A stretch of DNA of 49,817 bases. Source: Candidatus Saccharimonadota bacterium (GTDB taxonomy: Bacteria; Patescibacteriota; Saccharimonadia; Saccharimonadales; Saccharimonadaceae). Both the position numbers and the translations under genes were made by a program. The DNA lies in assembly GCA_020428315.1 (NCBI GenBank), contig JAGQNA010000005.1, forward strand, positions 7,937 through 57,753. The letters are read 5' to 3'. Below, piece by piece: positions 1 to 7,565 of the stretch; position 1 is the stretch's first letter; the number at the start of each line of letters is the position of its first letter. The notes under the pieces are model-generated. The model did not search any database. It was given only the letters and a program-made list of their open reading frames with translations, and was not told the origin of the DNA.

Positions 1-387
1 AACGGTCAAGGCGTATTTGCTAGTAGCGATATTCCAAAAGGTAAAATCGTATGGTTATTCCAGCAAGACTACGACCAGAGACTGACGAATAATGCGTTTC
101 AAAAACTGCCATCGGATAAAAGAGAGTATCTGTCGCATACAGCATATTTTTCACCCTGGTCTAACCTCTGGGTATTTCCACCAGAAAACGACCCAGCGGA
201 GTATACGAATCACTCTGATGAACATAACTTATCTGTTGTCTTTGATGAGAGCGTATCGCCAGAACCGTATTTTGTAGCAAACAAAAATATCCAAGCGGGC
301 GAAGAGATTACCAATAACTATCATGACTTCGACAAAATAACTCGTCAAACCAAACCTAACTGGGCAAAGCAAAAGCACATCTCTTAA
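1..387 (+). CDS. SET-domain protein (5' truncated by window edge)
   Basis: The frame is open from base 1 to a TAA at 385-387, giving the last 128 residues of a protein whose start lies outside the window. The visible part has the SET lysine-methyltransferase layout: an N-terminal NGQGVFASSDIPKG (the G-x-G-V-F-A-x-x-x-I-x-x-G block), then YTNHSD in place of the classic NHSC, then a hydrophobic strand and IQAGEEITNNY, matching the GEEx-x-x-Y end of the fold. SET proteins transfer a methyl group from SAM to lysine side chains. The Cys of NHSC is Asp here. The substrate cannot be inferred. No post-SET cysteines are seen; the protein ends about 20 residues after the Tyr. Family call fairly firm, activity inferred. 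Confidence 0.8.
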   Translation, partial: NGQGVFASSDIPKGKIVWLFQQDYDQRLTNNAFQKLPSDKREYLSHTAYFSPWSNLWVFPPENDPAEYTNHSDEHNLSVVFDESVSPEPYFVANKNIQAGEEITNNYHDFDKITRQTKPNWAKQKHIS

Positions 388-404
388 CTGATAAATGAAT
401 AATG

Positions 405-410
405 TATAAT
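405..410 (+). promoter_or_regulatory. -10 box (TATAAT) for the 420 gene
   Basis: TATAAT ends 9 bases before the ATG at 420, preceded by TG. No Shine-Dalgarno sequence, so the transcript should be leaderless or nearly so. Confidence 0.55.
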
Positions 411-419
411 CGATATTAA

Positions 420-1013
420 ATGATTGATGAGAAATTTGTAATTATTGGCGCCTTGCTAAACATTATTGGGAGTGCAACTTATGCATACCATACGGTGCGT
501 GGAAAAACTAAACCTAATCGAGTTACTTGGTTTTTATGGGCTTTGGCACCGCTGATTGCGGTCAGTGCACAATGGCTTGAAGGTGTTACCTGGGCTGCTC
601 TCATGACCTTTATGGTGGGTTTTGGGCCTCTCATTATTTTTATAGCATCTTTTATAAATAAAAAAGCCTATTGGAGGATTACAAAACTAGATATTATATG
701 TGGAGCCATATCGGTACTAGCAATAATATTATGGGCTGCTACAGGGCAAGGGATAGTGGCTGTTTTACTCAGCATTCTAGCAGACTTCGCTGCTGGCATT
801 CCTACACTTATCAAAGCATACAAGAAGCCTGAGACTGAGCACTATGGTGTATTTAGAAATGGCGCCATTAGTGCGTTAATAACGTTACTCGTCATCGATA
901 ACTGGACATTTGTAAATTATGGTTTTGCACTTTATATATTCTTAATCTGCTTGACCTTGTATCTACTTATCAAATTTAAAATTGGTAAGATTTTTCTTAA
1001 AGCCACAGCTTAG
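420..1013 (+). CDS. Polytopic membrane protein, PQ-loop-like
   Basis: A 197-residue, very hydrophobic protein with about six or seven predicted membrane segments. Two parts look like an internal repeat: the first half has GSATYAYHTVRGKTKPNRVTWFLWA and the second has AGIPTLIKAYKKPETEHYG followed by a small-residue helix. Both resemble the P-x-x-x-K-x-[YT]-x-x-K-x-P segment of PQ-loop/SWEET-type transporters, but I do not claim a substrate. The start is set by the ATG 9 bases after a TATAAT box. It follows the SET gene by 32 bases and converges with the next membrane gene. Could also be an unrelated six-helix family. Confidence 0.6.
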   Translation: MIDEKFVIIGALLNIIGSATYAYHTVRGKTKPNRVTWFLWALAPLIAVSAQWLEGVTWAALMTFMVGFGPLIIFIASFINKKAYWRITKLDIICGAISVLAIILWAATGQGIVAVLLSILADFAAGIPTLIKAYKKPETEHYGVFRNGAISALITLLVIDNWTFVNYGFALYIFLICLTLYLLIKFKIGKIFLKATA

Positions 1014-1022
1014 AAACTTGCC

Positions 1023-1628
1023 CTACAGTAAATTTTCGCTTGGTATTTTCTTTAGATAAGCAACCACATACTGTAATAAAAAAATTATAAGTACTGAGAA
1101 TGATAAAAACAGACTAACTATCATATAGACATCTAAGGGCACGGGGGGCTCGATATAGTAAACTCCGACGAGGCTAAACAGTGGGATGATTGCAAGTGAT
1201 ACTTTTAGCCATAGAGCAATCCTTGCAGTGAGCAGTTTTCTTTTCTTTTTTGTAATTTTCTGATGACGAGTAAAAATAGGAATACCGGCTTCAGCAGTCT
1301 GTTTTATGATTTTATGGCTACTCTTAGCAAATTTAAGTGGCAATTTGACTAAGATGATAGCCGTTGTAACTATCACGATAAGACTAACTGTTACTGCGAC
1401 TATTGTTAATAATAGTGATGGTTCATTCATAGCTACTGTATCGTTCGATATAGCTTTATCTTGAGGAAGAATATATTCTTGAAAAATCTTATTGTCCATT
1501 AGTAGAGGCAGATAGAGTGCCGCAACCCAGACCCATTCCAGCGCAAGCAAAATGTAGCCCACCACTCCAAAAAAATTTGCAAGCTTTTGCCAACCCCTTA
1601 TAGATCTTTGTCCTGTCATGTCACTCAT
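1023..1628 (-). CDS. Hypothetical membrane protein (about 4 TM)
   Basis: 201 residues with four hydrophobic stretches: near residues 18-45, 73-95, 140-160 and 168-192. Between the second and third lies a basic loop (KKKRK). I do not recognise the family. The start is supported by a TATAGT box 6 bases upstream at 1635-1640. It lies just downstream of rny and may be a separate transcription unit. Confidence 0.6.
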   Translation of the reverse strand: MSDMTGQRSIRGWQKLANFFGVVGYILLALEWVWVAALYLPLLMDNKIFQEYILPQDKAISNDTVAMNEPSLLLTIVAVTVSLIVIVTTAIILVKLPLKFAKSSHKIIKQTAEAGIPIFTRHQKITKKKRKLLTARIALWLKVSLAIIPLFSLVGVYYIEPPVPLDVYMIVSLFLSFSVLIIFLLQYVVAYLKKIPSENLL

Positions 1629-1634
1629 ACTTCC

Positions 1635-1640
1635 ACTATA
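1635..1640 (-). promoter_or_regulatory. -10 box (TATAGT) for the 1628 gene
   Basis: On the minus strand TG-TATAGT, then 6 bases, then ATG. Fits the leaderless pattern of the window. Confidence 0.45.
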
Positions 1641-1670
1641 CAGCTAACTATGTTATTTGAGCCTACTTCA

Positions 1671-3158
1671 CTATTTTGCAAATTCAACGGCACGCGTCTC
1701 TCTAATCACATTTACTTTGATCGTACCTGGATATTGCATAGTACTCTCAACTTTATTGGCGATATCACGAGCTAGCTTAATCGCACTGAGATCGTCAACT
1801 GCTTTATTGTTTACAATAATACGGACCTCGCGGCCTGCTGAAATTGCGTATGACTTATCTACTCCAGGAAAACTATTGGCGACGTTCTCTAGGTCTCTCA
1901 TTCGCTCGGCAAAATTCTCAGCAGAGATATTACGCGCACCAGGCCGAGCCGCACTCAAAGCATCTACTACGCGAACAACCATAGCCTCTGGTGTAGTAGC
2001 CTCAATATCATCGTGATGAGCGTGAATCGCATGTACTATCGCATCACTCATGCCATACTTCTTTGCAAGATCAGCCCCAATATGATGATGCTTACCCTCA
2101 ACCTTATGCGTAACAGCCTTACCAATATCGTGTAGTAAGGTAGCGGTTTTTGTAATTCTGGTATCCGCACCAACCTCCTCCGCAATCATGCCGGCAAGAT
2201 GAGCCATCTCGGTACAATGTAGAAGTACGTTCTGACCATATGATGTACGGAATTTTAACTCTCCAAGTAATTGAATCATCTCTTTAGGTATACCAACTAC
2301 TCCTACCTCACGAGCTGCATCCTCACCTGCTCTTTGTACTTCTTTTTCAATTTGCTTTTCTGCTTTTACCACAACTTCTTCGATGCGCCCAGGATGGATT
2401 CGACCATCTTTCATTAACATCTCAATAGTAAGTCGAGCAATCTGTCGGCGAATTGGGTCAAAGCTAGATAATACCACCATCCCTGGTGTATCGTCTACTA
2501 AAACATCGACTCCGGTTGCGCGCTGTAAGGCTTGAATATTGCGACCCTCTTTACCGATTATCCGGCCTTTCATCTCGTCATCAGTTAGCTTTATGGCTGT
2601 AACTGTTCGTTCAGCAGTAACTTCACTACTCATTCTTTCCATCGCGGTAAGAATCACCATCTGAGCCTGTTCTTCAGCATCTTCAACAGCATCTTTTTGC
2701 AACTTTGCAATTAATCCAGTTAAGTCATTCTTGATGTCTCGTTCAGTCATCTGCATTAATTTTTCTGCTGCATCCTTCTTCTTTAAGCCAGCAATCTTCT
2801 CTAGTTTTTCCTGCTGACGACTACGAATATCACGAATTTCACCCTTTAGATCCTCTACTTCATCTTCGTGCCTCCGAAGCTTTTCGGCTCTTTTATCTAA
2901 TTCGTCTAGTTTTTTATCTAAGTTAATCTCTCGATCAGCAAGCCGGCTTTCTGTTTTTTTAATTTCACGTCGTCGTTCTTTTTCGAGCTCGTCTGCATCA
3001 CGCTTTGCTTTATCAACAAGTGCAGTAGCTTTTTCTTGAGCTTTAACAATATCTTTTTCGGCTTTAAGCTTCTTGCCATTTGCTTGCTGTTCCTTATAAA
3101 CGATAGCTCCGCCACCGCCTAATAGAGCTCCCACTAATGCGAAAACTATTGCTTCCAT
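1671..3158 (-). CDS. rny: Ribonuclease Y
   Basis: 495 residues, near the usual 510-520. Order of domains: N-terminal membrane helix (residues 1-20), a long charged coiled coil (about 25-150), a KH RNA-binding domain with GRIIGKEGRNIQAL, and an HD hydrolase domain with TLLHDIGKA followed by the HHHIGADLAKKYG and HAHHDDIE metal ligands. RNase Y is a membrane-anchored endoribonuclease that starts mRNA decay. The start ATG has a strong AAAGGAG site 4 bases upstream, and a leader of about 110 bases carrying a hairpin. All key motifs are intact. Confidence 0.96.
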   Translation of the reverse strand: MEAIVFALVGALLGGGGAIVYKEQQANGKKLKAEKDIVKAQEKATALVDKAKRDADELEKERRREIKKTESRLADREINLDKKLDELDKRAEKLRRHEDEVEDLKGEIRDIRSRQQEKLEKIAGLKKKDAAEKLMQMTERDIKNDLTGLIAKLQKDAVEDAEEQAQMVILTAMERMSSEVTAERTVTAIKLTDDEMKGRIIGKEGRNIQALQRATGVDVLVDDTPGMVVLSSFDPIRRQIARLTIEMLMKDGRIHPGRIEEVVVKAEKQIEKEVQRAGEDAAREVGVVGIPKEMIQLLGELKFRTSYGQNVLLHCTEMAHLAGMIAEEVGADTRITKTATLLHDIGKAVTHKVEGKHHHIGADLAKKYGMSDAIVHAIHAHHDDIEATTPEAMVVRVVDALSAARPGARNISAENFAERMRDLENVANSFPGVDKSYAISAGREVRIIVNNKAVDDLSAIKLARDIANKVESTMQYPGTIKVNVIRETRAVEFAK

Positions 3159-3180
3159 GGTTCTCCTTTCTCACCTAGCC

Positions 3181-3201
3181 CAGTAAGTTTTCGTCTTACT
3201 G
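3181..3201 (-). promoter_or_regulatory. Hairpin in rny 5' leader
   Basis: CAGTAAG and CTTACTG form a perfect 7-bp stem around a 7-base loop, in the leader between the predicted start of transcription and the rny Shine-Dalgarno. There is no U tract, so it is unlikely to be a terminator. It may be a stability or feedback element (inference). Confidence 0.5.
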
Positions 3202-3273
3202 TATGAATAGACCAAAGCTAGCGTGAAAATATATAAAAATTATCAAATGTCGTATGAAATACAGACTATATCT

Positions 3274-3279
3274 AGTATA
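3274..3279 (-). promoter_or_regulatory. -10 box (TATACT) for rny
   Basis: TATACT on the minus strand, about 116 bases upstream of the rny start. No good -35 hexamer is visible. It implies a long leader, unlike most genes here. Confidence 0.4.
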
Positions 3280-3302
3280 GCGTGTTTCTTGCTTTTGGGC
3301 GA

Positions 3303-3692
3303 CTATTTTTTCGGTTTTGTAATATTTGGCTCACTGCCATAAAAAGGTAATGCTAGATGATCATTTTCGCCCGCCAGCAGCCTCTTCAATACTGTGTCAG
3401 CCCAGTTATCGCCTCGCCCAGAAACGATTGGTATATCTTGGTCTGAAGCAAGTGTATTCAGTATTGTCATCCCGATTCGTAAACCAGTAAAACTACCTGG
3501 CCCTGCAAATACACCAATTCCGGTTACCTCATAGACGGTCTTGTTATGAATTTTTAATTTATCGACTATAAACTTTAGTAAGCCATTTGATAATTCTCGA
3601 TCCGCTTGCCATACATAGTCAAACTGCTCATTAGTATGATTAATAAGAGTAAGCCGACACTCTCCAGTACTAGTATCTAGTAAAAGTATCAC
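3303..3692 (-). CDS. tsaB: TsaB, short form (tRNA t6A biosynthesis)
   Basis: 129 residues. The N-terminal actin-like lobe is clear: MILLLDTSTGECRLTL, then the hallmark GVFAGPGSFTGLRIG. TsaB partners TsaD and TsaE in making threonylcarbamoyladenosine on ANN-decoding tRNAs. Usual TsaB proteins are about 220-240 residues; here the C-terminal lobe is missing and the protein ends in a lysine-rich tail. The frame is clean up to its stop, so this looks like a short family variant and not a recent frameshift. It overlaps tsaE by 4 bases, implying translational coupling. tsaD is not in the window. Confidence 0.85.
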   Translation of the reverse strand: MILLLDTSTGECRLTLINHTNEQFDYVWQADRELSNGLLKFIVDKLKIHNKTVYEVTGIGVFAGPGSFTGLRIGMTILNTLASDQDIPIVSGRGDNWADTVLKRLLAGENDHLALPFYGSEPNITKPKK

Positions 3693-4153
3693 GTTGTGCC
3701 CTCCAGTAGTCGACGGCTGTTCTGGCCCCCTACCTTAAACGTCAACATTCGAGTTAATTCACTTGTTGGTGTAATCTCGACTGTTAGACGATCAGAAGGC
3801 AGCGTATTTTCGACAATATCACTCCACTCAAGAATTACAACCGCTCGACCATTTTGAATAGTTTCAGCAAGCTCATTCTGAATAATTCCAGGTTCAGTCA
3901 GTCGATAAAAGTCATAGTGAACTATTTCTATATTTTTACTAGTATCTGGTAGCTGATACCGGTTGCTTATCGTATACGTCGGACTTTGAATCTCATCTTT
4001 TACGCCCAAAGATTGAATCAAAGCCCTGGTAAAAGTTGTCTTACCCGCTCCAACGTCACCAATTAGTTCAATAATCTCACCTCCCTTAAGTGTCTTGGCT
4101 ATTTTTGACGCTAGACTAATCAGTTCTGACTCGGTGTAATTATGGGGCTTCAT
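3689..4153 (-). CDS. tsaE: TsaE, t6A biosynthesis ATPase
   Basis: 154 residues, the normal size. P-loop GDVGAGKTT at residues 32-40, the PTYTISNRY block (switch-like), and the ILEWSD motif near the end are all present. TsaE is the ATPase that drives cycling of the TsaB-TsaD complex. A TGG-TATAAT box lies 9 bases upstream of the ATG, with no Shine-Dalgarno. The promoter is back-to-back with that of the GNAT gene. Confidence 0.93.
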   Translation of the reverse strand: MKPHNYTESELISLASKIAKTLKGGEIIELIGDVGAGKTTFTRALIQSLGVKDEIQSPTYTISNRYQLPDTSKNIEIVHYDFYRLTEPGIIQNELAETIQNGRAVVILEWSDIVENTLPSDRLTVEITPTSELTRMLTFKVGGQNSRRLLEGTT

Positions 4154-4162
4154 CTGCCATTA

Positions 4163-4168
4163 ATTATA
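4163..4168 (-). promoter_or_regulatory. Extended -10 box for tsaE-tsaB
   Basis: Minus-strand TGG-TATAAT, 9 bases before the tsaE ATG. Only 11 bases separate it from the opposite -10 box at 4180-4185, so the two promoters overlap. Confidence 0.6.
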
Positions 4169-4179
4169 CCAATATATGC

Positions 4180-4185
4180 TATAAT
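4180..4185 (+). promoter_or_regulatory. Extended -10 box for GNAT-acl operon
   Basis: TGC-TATAAT ends 7 bases before the ATG at 4193, predicting a leaderless mRNA for the GNAT and ATP-citrate lyase genes. Confidence 0.7.
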
Positions 4186-4192
4186 TTTGCAG

Positions 4193-4639
4193 ATGACACA
4201 GGAAATAACCATCTCAAACGCAACCAACTCTGATCTGACTAAGATTAGTGAATTACTGACCGAAATGTATGGGGAAACTAGGAATACCTCTGATCTTGAA
4301 CAACATTGGGAAAAATACTTTAACAATAACCCAAATCGTACTATTTTAGTGGCTCACGATAGTACTGCACAAAACAGTATTGTTGGTATGCTAATAATCA
4401 ATCTAGTATACAAACTGCCAAGAATTGAAGCTCGGATTGATGAAGTTATGGTTTCAGAGAAAGCTCGCGGAAAAGGGATTGGTACACTACTAATGGAACA
4501 TGCCTACGCTTGGTCCTCCGAACAAAATGCGACAATTATAGAATTTACTAGTAGACCCTCAAGGGTTGCTGCAAATAAATTATACCAAAAACTTGGCTAC
4601 GAACTACGCGAAACTAATGTATACCAAATAAGGATTTAG
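4193..4639 (+). CDS. GNAT-family N-acetyltransferase
   Basis: 148 residues from the ATG at 4193; an upstream in-frame ATG at 4142 is rejected because it lies before the promoter. The acetyl-CoA pyrophosphate loop is visible as VSEKARGKGIGTLLMEHA (R-G-x-G-[IV]-G), followed by the C-terminal NKLYQKLGYE typical of GNAT proteins. It transfers an acetyl group from acetyl-CoA to an amine; the substrate is unknown. It is the first gene of an apparent operon with the ATP-citrate lyase subunits (1-base gap), which make acetyl-CoA, so a shared metabolic role is possible (inference). RimI is a weaker alternative. Confidence 0.85.
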   Translation: MTQEITISNATNSDLTKISELLTEMYGETRNTSDLEQHWEKYFNNNPNRTILVAHDSTAQNSIVGMLIINLVYKLPRIEARIDEVMVSEKARGKGIGTLLMEHAYAWSSEQNATIIEFTSRPSRVAANKLYQKLGYELRETNVYQIRI

Positions 4640-4640
4640 A

Positions 4641-5771
4641 ATGTCACGAGTAAAACTATCAGAATACAGAGCGAAGCAATTACTAGACGCCTCATCGAGT
4701 GCAGTCTCTATACATCTGGATACTGCGTCGTCCGACATTGACAAGCTAGATAGCAGCCTTGCCTATGTTATAAAAGTTGATCAAGGTATAAAAAAACGTG
4801 GCAAACAGGGATTGCTTAAATTAAATATAGCTAAAGCTAACGCGTTAGCGGCTGTAAGGGAACTGTCATCTAAGGGTTTTGTAAGATTTATTGCCGAGCC
4901 AATGCTTGAACATGGCGACGACGAAGAAAAATACCTTAGTTTTGAGCGAACTAGAAATGGTATTGTAGCTAGCTTCTCGCATACAGGAGGGATTGATATC
5001 GAGGACAACCCCGAAAGCGTTAATCAACTAGACCCTCAAGACCTACCTCTACCTAAGGATTTTATCGACAAAATACTGACGATAATAGACAAGGAGCATA
5101 TCACATTTCTTGAAATTAACCCTCTAGTAGTTCGAGATGGAAGCTGTATTTTACTTGATGCAGCCGTATTGGTGGATAGTGCCGGTGAATATCAGGCTTC
5201 ATGGACGAGTGACGACATCGTAGAAGCAAGAACTCTTACCGAAGCTGAGTCGACAGTATCTGTAATGGACCAAAATTCACCTGCTGCATTTTCATTTCGG
5301 GTGTTAAATCCTAATGGTGCATTATGGATGCTACTATCTGGTGGTGGCGCGAGCATTACGATTGCCGATGAAGCTGCCAACCAAGGTAAAAGTCATATCA
5401 TTGGGAATTACGGAGAGTACAGTGGTGGCCCAACAGCCGAAGAGACTTACTTATATACACTAGAGGTCATAAAACAAGCCCTAGCATCAGAGGCTGAACC
5501 ACTCGCAATTATTGTTGCGGGAGGAGTTGCAAATTTTACAGACGTTAAAAAAACGTTTAAGGGTATAATTCAGGCACTGGGTGAAAGACTTGAGGATCTC
5601 CAGAGTAAAAAGGTTCGTGTTTATGTACGACGTGGTGGCCCAAATGAAACTGAAGGCCTAGCACTGATAAGAGAATTCTTAGATAGAAATAATCTACTCG
5701 GTGCAGTACATGGCTCAGATATGGTATTGACTGAGGTAATTAATGAAGCATTGGAGTATTTAGATGCTTAA
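4641..5771 (+). CDS. aclB: ATP-citrate lyase, small (ATP-grasp) subunit
   Basis: 376 residues. The sequence follows the N-terminal part of ATP-citrate lyase: KVDQGIKKRGKQGLL (ATP-grasp), FIAEPMLEHG, TGGIDIED, FLEINPLVV with the metal-binding Glu-Ile-Asn, then the CoA-ligase-like half with LLSGGGASITIADEA, NYGEYSGGPTAEE and VRRGGPNETEGL. NYGEYSGGP separates it from ordinary succinyl-CoA synthetase SucC. With the next gene it should convert citrate, CoA and ATP to acetyl-CoA and oxaloacetate. It overlaps the large-subunit gene by 8 bases. The bacterial convention (small = AclB) is used; plants name the subunits the other way round. Confidence 0.87.
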   Translation: MSRVKLSEYRAKQLLDASSSAVSIHLDTASSDIDKLDSSLAYVIKVDQGIKKRGKQGLLKLNIAKANALAAVRELSSKGFVRFIAEPMLEHGDDEEKYLSFERTRNGIVASFSHTGGIDIEDNPESVNQLDPQDLPLPKDFIDKILTIIDKEHITFLEINPLVVRDGSCILLDAAVLVDSAGEYQASWTSDDIVEARTLTEAESTVSVMDQNSPAAFSFRVLNPNGALWMLLSGGGASITIADEAANQGKSHIIGNYGEYSGGPTAEETYLYTLEVIKQALASEAEPLAIIVAGGVANFTDVKKTFKGIIQALGERLEDLQSKKVRVYVRRGGPNETEGLALIREFLDRNNLLGAVHGSDMVLTEVINEALEYLDA

Positions 5772-7533
5772 TATAGATAAAATTCGTAATAACCCAGGAA
5801 ACATCCTAGCTCTTGGTAGCTATCGACCGGGCTATCAAGCCGTGCTTGACTTTGACAGACTATGTGGACGAAGTGAGCCATCGATTGTCTGTATTATTAC
5901 AGCAGGTAAACGATTCGAAAAATACTTCTGGGGAAACGGCGAGGTACTTATACCCTGCTACCCCACTCTAGATGATGCCCGCAGGAATATCGGAAATATA
6001 GATTGGCTTCTCAATATGTCATCTGGTAGACGTACTCTTGCAAGTACACAAGCTTTTTTTGAAACATTTCCAGACGCACTGGGGGCCCACTTGTTCGCAG
6101 AAGACGTCCCTGAAAAACATGCAATTGAGATATATGATAAATACCAGGAAAATGGAAAGTGTATTATTGGACCGGCCGGTGTCGGTTTAATTGTGCCTGG
6201 TAGCCTTAAATTAGGGGTTGTCGGTGGTGTTGACTGGCGACAGATACAAGCATCTCGCCTACATCTACCTGGAAACGTAGCTATTTTATCTGCCTCTGGT
6301 GGCATGATAAATGAGATAATCACAATGACTGCACGCAGCCAGCATGAAATTAGTTTTGCACTTTGCTTCGGAGGCGATCGCTGGCCAACAACCCAACCCT
6401 ACGACGCATTTCTGGCTGCAGAAAAAGACCCAAATACAAAATATATAATTTACTACGGTGAGCTTGGCGGTCAAGATGAATATAAATTAGCAAACCTACT
6501 AAAAAGTGGCCAAGTAACTAAGCCTGTTATTGCTTACATTGCTGGCATAATAGGCGAAACCTTCGACCAGCCCGTTCAATTTGGTCATGCTAAAGCTCTT
6601 GCAAGCGAAAAAAGTGAGACAGCTAGTGCGAAGCGACAAGCCCTGAAAGAAGCAGGGGTACAAGTAGCTAACTCAATGACCGAATTTAGCGATATAATTA
6701 CCAATATCCCTCAAAACAGCCATCCTCAGTCTTCAGATGTAAATTTAGCTAATCGTCAACACAGTCTATTTAGTTCAACAATCTCTACCGAAGATGATAA
6801 AGGCTATGCATTTACCGGCTTGCTATTACAAGACTGGGCAAGTAAACAAGATATCGCTCTCCAAATAACAAGCGCTTTGCTTGGTCGACAGCCAAAGTCA
6901 ACACTAACCTCTGACTTAGTACGTACGATTTTTCTCTTATCGGTAGATCATGGACCTCAAGTCTCTGGAGCACTAAATACAATTATTACAGCACGTGCGG
7001 GTAAAGGTATAGTAGACAGTCTCGCTGCTGGGCTCATGACAATTGGACCACGTTTTGGTGGCGCAGTTAGTGGCGCAGCTCGAGAATGGTTTGATGGCGC
7101 CAACGCCGAGATTACACCTAGTGAGCTCGTAGAGGAGCGTGCGAAAGCACGACAATACATACAAGGGATTGGTCATAAGAAATATCGTCTTGATCTACCA
7201 GACCCTCGTACGGCTATCCTCGCGGACTTTGCAAAGTCACTTAGTGCAAGTCAGTATTTTACATTTGCTAAAGAGGTCGAAGCAATCACAACTACAAAAA
7301 AAGGTAACCTTATACTTAATGTCGATGGTCACATAGCTGCCTTAATGCTAGACGTATTAGAGAACGAAGAAAAGATCTCAAAAACTGACATCAGCAGAAT
7401 GATTAACGCAGACTTTTTCAATGCATTGTTTATTATACCCCGCATCGTTGGCTTTACCGCCCACTACTTAGACCAAAAACGCATAGATGAAGGCCTCTTT
7501 CGCCTACCAGATGATGCGATACTACTAGCCTAA
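5764..7533 (+). CDS. aclA: ATP-citrate lyase, large subunit
   Basis: 589 residues, close to the roughly 610 of bacterial AclA. The first half is a SucD-like CoA-ligase domain with the phosphohistidine site QFGHA (His275) followed by SETASAKRQALKEAGV, a signature of this family. The second half is the citrate-synthase-like lyase domain: SVDHGP (His396), GIGHK (His471) and NLILNVDG (Asp521), then HYLDQKR and the C-terminal EGLFRLP. Spacing of His396, His471 and Asp521 (75 and 50) nearly equals that of human His900, His975 and Asp1026. Deviations: GHAK for GHAG and GIGHK for GIGHR. Catalytic residues are otherwise present, so an active enzyme is likely. Confidence 0.88.
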   Translation: MLNIDKIRNNPGNILALGSYRPGYQAVLDFDRLCGRSEPSIVCIITAGKRFEKYFWGNGEVLIPCYPTLDDARRNIGNIDWLLNMSSGRRTLASTQAFFETFPDALGAHLFAEDVPEKHAIEIYDKYQENGKCIIGPAGVGLIVPGSLKLGVVGGVDWRQIQASRLHLPGNVAILSASGGMINEIITMTARSQHEISFALCFGGDRWPTTQPYDAFLAAEKDPNTKYIIYYGELGGQDEYKLANLLKSGQVTKPVIAYIAGIIGETFDQPVQFGHAKALASEKSETASAKRQALKEAGVQVANSMTEFSDIITNIPQNSHPQSSDVNLANRQHSLFSSTISTEDDKGYAFTGLLLQDWASKQDIALQITSALLGRQPKSTLTSDLVRTIFLLSVDHGPQVSGALNTIITARAGKGIVDSLAAGLMTIGPRFGGAVSGAAREWFDGANAEITPSELVEERAKARQYIQGIGHKKYRLDLPDPRTAILADFAKSLSASQYFTFAKEVEAITTTKKGNLILNVDGHIAALMLDVLENEEKISKTDISRMINADFFNALFIIPRIVGFTAHYLDQKRIDEGLFRLPDDAILLA

Positions 7534-7553
7534 TTATCTCTTTTCATTTATAG

Positions 7554-7559
7554 TATTAT
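7554..7559 (+). promoter_or_regulatory. -10 box (TATTAT) for the pil operon
   Basis: TATTAT ends 6 bases before the pilB ATG; no Shine-Dalgarno is present. Confidence 0.55.
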
Positions 7560-7565
7560 AAGCAT

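Noticed and set aside
4142-4192. Upstream ATG adding 17 residues to the GNAT protein
   Set aside because: This stretch contains the -10 boxes of both divergent promoters.
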